Shown one piece after another: positions 1 to 5,111 of a stretch of DNA of 5,111 nt (position 1 is its first letter; each line of letters starts with the position of its first letter). The notes beneath the pieces are model-generated. The model searched no databases, was not told the DNA's origin, and was given only the letters and a program-made list of their open reading frames with translations. The position numbers and the translations under genes are program-made. This DNA comes from Alphaproteobacteria bacterium (GTDB lineage Bacteria > Pseudomonadota > Alphaproteobacteria > Rickettsiales > VGDC01): NCBI GenBank assembly GCA_016869895.1, contig VGDC01000157.1, positions 1 to 5,111 of the forward strand, given 5' to 3'.

Positions 1-452
1 CTCCTGCACAAGAGCTGAAAGCCCCCGCCGCAGCCGCCTCCACTGGCGCAAGCAAATCCAAATTCGCCACTCCGCGTGAGCAGTATGACCACGCCTTCCG
101 CCTGCTGAACCAGACCCAGTATGATGCCGCCGGTAAAGCCTTTGAAGATTTCATCGCCGCCTATCCGGGTGACCCGCTCATCGGCAATGCCTATTACTGG
201 GCGGGTGAGACCTTCTATGTCCGCCAGAACTTCACCCAAGCCGCGGATTATTTCCGTCAGGGCTATGAAGCCCTCCCCGCCGGCCCCAAAGCCGGTGACA
301 ACCTGCTGAAGCTCGGCATGGCGCTGAATAATTTGCAGAAAAGCACCGAGGCTTGCGTGGTGTTGAAGCAGGTCATCGCCAAATTCGGCTCGACCAGCGG
401 TTCCATCAAGAACAAGGCCGAGCAGGAACGCGCGCGTGCTGGCTGTAAGTGA
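1..452 (+). CDS. cpoB: CpoB/YbgF, cell division coordinator, C-terminal part (5' end outside window)
   Basis: Partial gene: the reading frame is open from base 3 and ends at TGA 450-452, giving 149 visible residues. Visible residues 1-22 are an Ala/Pro/Ser/Lys-rich linker. From about residue 27 (REQYDHAFRLL) to 145 there are tetratricopeptide-type helical repeats, including QYDAAGKAFEDFIAAYP (39-55), the NAYYWAGETFY signature (62-72) and a third repeat around LLKLGMALNNL (101-111). This order of TPRs, with YYWAGE in the second, is characteristic of the CpoB/YbgF family. The family is periplasmic and works with Tol-Pal and the PBP1B/LpoB synthase to couple outer-membrane constriction to septal peptidoglycan synthesis. 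The signal peptide and N-terminal coiled coil expected for the family lie outside the window. The neighbour tilS starts 12 bases downstream, as in many alphaproteobacteria. The family call is firm; function is by homology. Confidence 0.9.
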   Translation, partial: PAQELKAPAAAASTGASKSKFATPREQYDHAFRLLNQTQYDAAGKAFEDFIAAYPGDPLIGNAYYWAGETFYVRQNFTQAADYFRQGYEALPAGPKAGDNLLKLGMALNNLQKSTEACVVLKQVIAKFGSTSGSIKNKAEQERARAGCK

Positions 453-454
453 GG
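451..454 (+). promoter_or_regulatory. Ribosome binding site of tilS
   Basis: GAGG at 451-454 overlaps the cpoB stop codon and lies 10 bases before the ATG at 465. It supports 465 over the next in-frame ATG at 486 as the tilS start and suggests translational coupling with cpoB. Confidence 0.5.
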
Positions 455-464
455 CTGGCTGCAA

Positions 465-1694
465 ATGATTTCATTCGCTGACCGTATGACTGCGCTGGGA
501 GAGGATATTCCCTCCCTCGCAGTCGCGGTTTCCGGCGGAGCGGATAGCATCGCTCTCGCCTTGCTGGCGAAGGAATGGGCGGATGCGCGCAGCATTCCCC
601 TCGTCGCTTTCACCGTTGACCACGCCCTCCGCCCCGATTCCGCCGATGAAGCCGCGCAGGTCGCCGCATGGCTATCCAAACGCGGCATTACCCATCGTAT
701 CTTGCGTTGGGAGCATCGGGAAGCCCCCTCCGCGAACATTCAAGCCGCCGCCCGCTGCGCGCGCTATCGCGTGCTTGCCGAGGCCTGTGCTGAAGCAGGC
801 ATCCGCCATTTGTTGCTCGCCCATCACCAAGATGATCAGGCAGAGACCTTCCTCATCCGCCTCCATCGCGGCAGTGGAGTGGATGGTTTGGCGGCCATGC
901 GCCCCGTTTCCCAGCAAGGCGCGCTGACTGTCCTCCGCCCCTTGCTCGATATGCCGAAGACCGCACTCATCGCTTATCTTGAAGCGCAGAACCAGCCATG
1001 GGTGGAAGACCCGTCGAACCAGAACCTCCGCCACACCCGCGTGAAGATGCGTCAGGCTTTGCCCGCGCTGGAAGCCGCGACAGGCATCACCGCCCAGCAT
1101 TTCGCCGCCACTTCAGCCCGCATGGCGCGCGCCAGCGATTACCTCCGCCAGCAGACCGCCCTTGCGCGGGAATCCTGCCTCACCCTGCATGATGAAGGCT
1201 ATATCACCCTCCACCTGCCGGAATATCAGCTCTTGCACCCCGAAATCGCCCTGCGCGTGCTGGCCGATGTGTTCCGCCTGATGAACCACGATGCCTACCG
1301 CCCCCGTTTTTCTGAGCTGGAAGCATTGCATGCCTCGCTGCCCGAAGCGCGCACGCTGGGCGGTTGCCAGTTCATCCCCAAACACGGCAAAATGCTGGTG
1401 GTGCGTGAACTGGCGCACATCGCCCCCGCTCAAGCATTACCCGTGAACACGCCGACCCTCTGGGACGGGCGATTCATGGTCACCGCCCTATCCGAAGGCC
1501 TGTCCATCCGCCATGCCGCCACCGAACTCCCCGAAGGTGCGGAAGGCCTGAAAGCGGTGCTGCATGCCTGTCCTGCCATCCATGGCCTTGAAAATGCGGT
1601 CTATCACCCCCATATGCAGGTGAAGGGCGCGGCGATGATGGATTTTCCCTTTATAATCCGCCCCTTTCCCATGCGTGATTCGGGGTGGTTATAG
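465..1694 (+). CDS. tilS: tRNA(Ile)-lysidine synthetase TilS
   Basis: The 409-residue product is an ATP-dependent cytoplasmic enzyme that joins lysine to C34 of the CAU anticodon of tRNA-Ile2. This makes lysidine, so the tRNA reads AUA and is charged with isoleucine. The N-type ATP pyrophosphatase domain is complete: PP-loop SGGADS at residues 23-28, TVDHALRPDS at 50-59, NIQAAAR at 91-97, AHHQDDQAET at 119-128, and RGSGVDGL at 135-142, followed by LRPLL and the WVEDPSN segment near residue 180. The remaining ~200 residues are the less conserved substrate-binding and C-terminal regions. The length is close to the usual 400-450. ATG 465 was chosen for its spaced GAGG and because it leaves a short N-terminus before the PP-loop, normal for the family. 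The gene lies 12 bases after cpoB and is probably co-transcribed. Its 3' end carries a sigma-32-like promoter motif for ftsH. Confidence 0.95.
   Translation: MISFADRMTALGEDIPSLAVAVSGGADSIALALLAKEWADARSIPLVAFTVDHALRPDSADEAAQVAAWLSKRGITHRILRWEHREAPSANIQAAARCARYRVLAEACAEAGIRHLLLAHHQDDQAETFLIRLHRGSGVDGLAAMRPVSQQGALTVLRPLLDMPKTALIAYLEAQNQPWVEDPSNQNLRHTRVKMRQALPALEAATGITAQHFAATSARMARASDYLRQQTALARESCLTLHDEGYITLHLPEYQLLHPEIALRVLADVFRLMNHDAYRPRFSELEALHASLPEARTLGGCQFIPKHGKMLVVRELAHIAPAQALPVNTPTLWDGRFMVTALSEGLSIRHAATELPEGAEGLKAVLHACPAIHGLENAVYHPHMQVKGAAMMDFPFIIRPFPMRDSGWL
1587..1615 (+). promoter_or_regulatory. Candidate sigma-32 (RpoH) heat-shock promoter for ftsH, inside the 3' end of tilS
   Basis: CTTGAAA at 1587-1593 is followed after 14 bases by CCCCATAT at 1608-1615. 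Both boxes match the E. coli sigma-32 consensus CTTGAAA / CCCCATnT at every defined position, and the spacing is in the accepted range. The match falls in codons 375-384 of tilS. Transcription would start near 1622 and give an ftsH leader of roughly 210 bases. ftsH is a known sigma-32 target in E. coli and in several alphaproteobacteria, so location and motif agree. Alphaproteobacterial RpoH consensus is somewhat looser than the E. coli one, and activity is inferred, not shown. Confidence 0.7.
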
Positions 1695-1723
1695 TTGACC
1701 GCTCCGGCACTCTGGAGTATGAA
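1695..1723 (+). promoter_or_regulatory. Candidate sigma-70-type promoter for ftsH-glmM
   Basis: TTGACC (1695-1700, five of six -35 positions) and TATGAA (1718-1723, four of six -10 positions) are separated by exactly 17 bases, directly after the tilS stop codon. A start near 1730 would give a leader of about 100 bases before ftsH. It is the best-placed housekeeping promoter in the gap, and the gap itself supports a separate transcription unit starting here. The -10 box is moderate, so the call is tentative. Confidence 0.5.
1702..1717 (+). repeat. Inverted repeat filling the spacer of the candidate promoter
   Basis: CTCCGG (1702-1707) and CTGGAG (1712-1717) can pair over 6 bp with one G-U, around a 4-base CACT loop. 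The repeat sits exactly between the -35 and -10 boxes. It might be a weak operator, or a hairpin in the longer leader made from the upstream promoter. The bases that follow (TATGAATAAG) are not a T-run, so it does not look like an intrinsic terminator of tilS. Confidence 0.4.
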
Positions 1724-1772
1724 TAAGTTTCGCAGCGCAGCGGAATTCCCGCTTGCCGCCGCCCGCATTTGA
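1719..1772 (+). CDS. Possible 17-codon upstream ORF in the ftsH leader
   Basis: ATG at 1719 opens a short frame (MNKFRSAAEFPLAAARI) closed by TGA at 1770-1772, 60 bases before the ftsH start and in the same frame as ftsH. A GGAG at 1714-1717 precedes the ATG by a single base, which is too close for a normal ribosome binding site. It would be present only on transcripts starting upstream, such as from the sigma-32-like promoter or by readthrough from tilS. I recognise no peptide family, and it may be chance. Confidence 0.15.
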   Translation: MNKFRSAAEFPLAAARI

Positions 1773-1820
1773 ACTGCCGCATTCCACCAGCCCGCAAGCC
1801 CTGATTCTCGAAGGGCGCGA

Positions 1821-1825
1821 AAGGA
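1821..1825 (+). promoter_or_regulatory. Ribosome binding site fixing the TTG start of ftsH
   Basis: AAGGA lies 7 bases before TTG 1833, an ideal spacing. No ATG or GTG lies in frame between the TGA at 1770 and this TTG. The next in-frame ATG (codon 122) is beyond the first membrane helix, so this site decides the start. Confidence 0.75.
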
Positions 1826-1832
1826 CACTACC

Positions 1833-3845
<2,013 letters not shown>

Positions 3846-3850
3846 GCACC

Positions 3851-5111
3851 ATGTCGCGTAAATATTTCGGCACAGACGGCATCCGTGGCACGGCGAACTC
3901 CGGCAATATGACCGCCGAGATCGCCCTCAAGGTCGGCATGGCCGCAGGGCGCGAGTTGCTGCACGGCGAGCCTCCCCACCGCGTCGTCATCGGCAAGGAC
4001 ACCCGCCTTTCCGGTTACATGCTGGAATCCGCGCTGGAAGCGGGCTTCCTCTCCGTCGGCATGGAAGTCTTCCTTGTCGGCCCCCTGCCCACTCCCGCCA
4101 TCGCCATGCTCACCCGCTCCATGCGCGCCGACCTCGGCGTGATGATCACCGCATCGCATAATCCCTTCGAGGATAACGGTATCAAATTGTTCGGGCGCGA
4201 CGGTTTCAAGCTCTCCGACGAGCAGGAAATCGCCATTGAACGCCGCATTGGCGAAACGCCGGAGCTAGCCGCCTCCGCTGGTCTCGGTCGCGCCAAACGC
4301 ATCGAAGACGCCCAAGGCCGCTACATCGAATACGTCAAGAACACCTTCCCCAAGCACCTCACGCTGGATGGCCTGAAAGTCGTCATCGACTGCGCCAACG
4401 GCGCGGGCTATGCCGTCGGCCCCATCATTCTTTATGAACTGGGCGCAGAGGTCTTCCCCATCGGCGTTTCGCCCAACGGCACGAACATCAACCTCGGCTG
4501 CGGCTCCACCCATACCGAACTGCTCCAGCGCGCCGTGCTGGAACACGGAGCGGATGTCGGCATCGCGCTCGATGGCGACGCCGACCGCCTCATCATGGTG
4601 GACGAGAAAGGTCAGGTCATCGACGGCGACCAGCTCATGGCCATGGCCGCCGCATACTGGCAGAAGACCGGACAGCTTAAGGGCAACGGGGTCGTCGCCA
4701 CCCAGATGTCCAACCTCGGTTTCGAGAAGTTCCTCAATCACTCCGGCCTCAGCCTCCATCGCACCAATGTCGGCGACCGCTATGTGCTGGAGCATATGCG
4801 CGCTTACGGCTTCAATGTCGGCGGCGAACAATCCGGCCACCTCATCTTCAGCGATTACGCCACCACCGGAGACGGCCTCATCGCCGCGCTACAGATGCTC
4901 GCCATCCTCCGCCACGAGAACCGCCCCGCCAGCGAATCCTCCCGCCGCTTCGTGCCCTTCCCCCAGCGTCTGCACAACATCCGCTACACGGGCGCGAATC
5001 CGGTCGAATCCCCCTCGGTCAAGAAAGCCGTGGCGGATGTGGAAGAAGAGCTGGGCAACCGTGGGCGCGTGCTCCTCCGTAAGTCCGGCACCGAGCCGCT
5101 CATCCGCGTCA
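3851..5111 (+). CDS. glmM: Phosphoglucosamine mutase GlmM (3' end outside window)
   Basis: The gene runs off the right edge; 420 residues are visible of a family length near 450, so about 30 are missing. GlmM is a cytoplasmic enzyme that converts glucosamine-6-phosphate to glucosamine-1-phosphate, which GlmU turns into UDP-GlcNAc for peptidoglycan and LPS. Features of the alpha-D-phosphohexomutase fold: N-terminal KYFGTDGIRG 4-13; catalytic loop TASHNP 100-105 with the phosphoserine at S102, the same number as in E. coli; Mg-binding DGDADR 241-246; sugar-specificity loop GEQSGH 325-330; phosphate-binding RKSGTEPLIRV 410-420 at the edge. TASHNP together with GEQSGH points to GlmM and not to the related phosphomannomutase/phosphoglucomutase. 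It starts 5 bases after the ftsH stop with a good ribosome binding site, so it is very likely co-transcribed with ftsH, a common alphaproteobacterial arrangement. Confidence 0.97.
   Translation, partial: MSRKYFGTDGIRGTANSGNMTAEIALKVGMAAGRELLHGEPPHRVVIGKDTRLSGYMLESALEAGFLSVGMEVFLVGPLPTPAIAMLTRSMRADLGVMITASHNPFEDNGIKLFGRDGFKLSDEQEIAIERRIGETPELAASAGLGRAKRIEDAQGRYIEYVKNTFPKHLTLDGLKVVIDCANGAGYAVGPIILYELGAEVFPIGVSPNGTNINLGCGSTHTELLQRAVLEHGADVGIALDGDADRLIMVDEKGQVIDGDQLMAMAAAYWQKTGQLKGNGVVATQMSNLGFEKFLNHSGLSLHRTNVGDRYVLEHMRAYGFNVGGEQSGHLIFSDYATTGDGLIAALQMLAILRHENRPASESSRRFVPFPQRLHNIRYTGANPVESPSVKKAVADVEEELGNRGRVLLRKSGTEPLIRV

Noticed and set aside
121..309. A 62-codon + strand frame inside cpoB
   Set aside because: It is an out-of-frame Pro/Ser/Arg-rich shadow of the TPR domain, which is clearly coding in the other frame.
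1652..1657. A perfect TATAAT near the end of tilS
   Set aside because: The bases 17 upstream (GCGGCG at 1629-1634) have no -35 character and there is no TGn extension, so it is not supported as a promoter. It encodes Ile-Ile codons of TilS.
1751..1799. Inverted repeat GCTTGC / GCAAGC in the tilS-ftsH gap
   Set aside because: Only 6 bp with a 37-base loop and no extension on either side. It is expected by chance, and no T-run follows, so it is not a terminator.
4265..4840. A 191-codon open frame on the - strand opposite glmM
   Set aside because: It is in the same codon-aligned antisense register as the ftsH shadow. The composition is shadow-like and there is no domain.

Overview
The window is a stretch of bacterial core genome, all on the + strand, in the order cpoB(ybgF, 3' part) - tilS - ftsH - glmM (5' part). 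This order, downstream of the tol-pal cluster, is typical of Alphaproteobacteria. The GC-rich, C-ending codon use and the family features of the four proteins agree with that. I cannot name a genus. No mobile element, CRISPR array, RNA gene or sign of horizontal transfer is visible, and I see no new defence or biosynthetic system. The more interesting signals are regulatory and sit just upstream of ftsH.

Layout: 1-452 is the C-terminal TPR part of the periplasmic cell-division coordinator CpoB, running in from the left. After 12 bases, 465-1694 encodes TilS, the tRNA-Ile lysidine synthetase. The last ~110 bases of tilS contain a near-perfect match to a heat-shock sigma-32 (RpoH) promoter, CTTGAAA-N14-CCCCATAT, at 1587-1615. 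The 138-base gap 1695-1832 holds a sigma-70-like promoter (TTGACC-N17-TATGAA) whose spacer is an inverted repeat, a 17-codon upstream ORF in frame with ftsH, and a strong ribosome binding site before a TTG start. ftsH (1833-3845) encodes the membrane AAA+ zinc protease with a charged C-terminal tail that carries a duplicated motif. glmM (3851-5111) follows after 5 bases and runs off the right edge with about 30 residues missing.

How they fit together: cpoB and tilS are closely spaced and probably co-transcribed from upstream. ftsH and glmM form a tight pair, with the glmM ribosome binding site inside the end of ftsH. The ftsH-glmM pair appears to have its own promoters, one heat-inducible and one housekeeping. 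Since FtsH is a heat-shock protease that in E. coli degrades RpoH itself, a sigma-32 promoter here would form a feedback loop, and glmM (cell-wall and LPS amino-sugar supply) would be induced with it by readthrough. This last part is inference.
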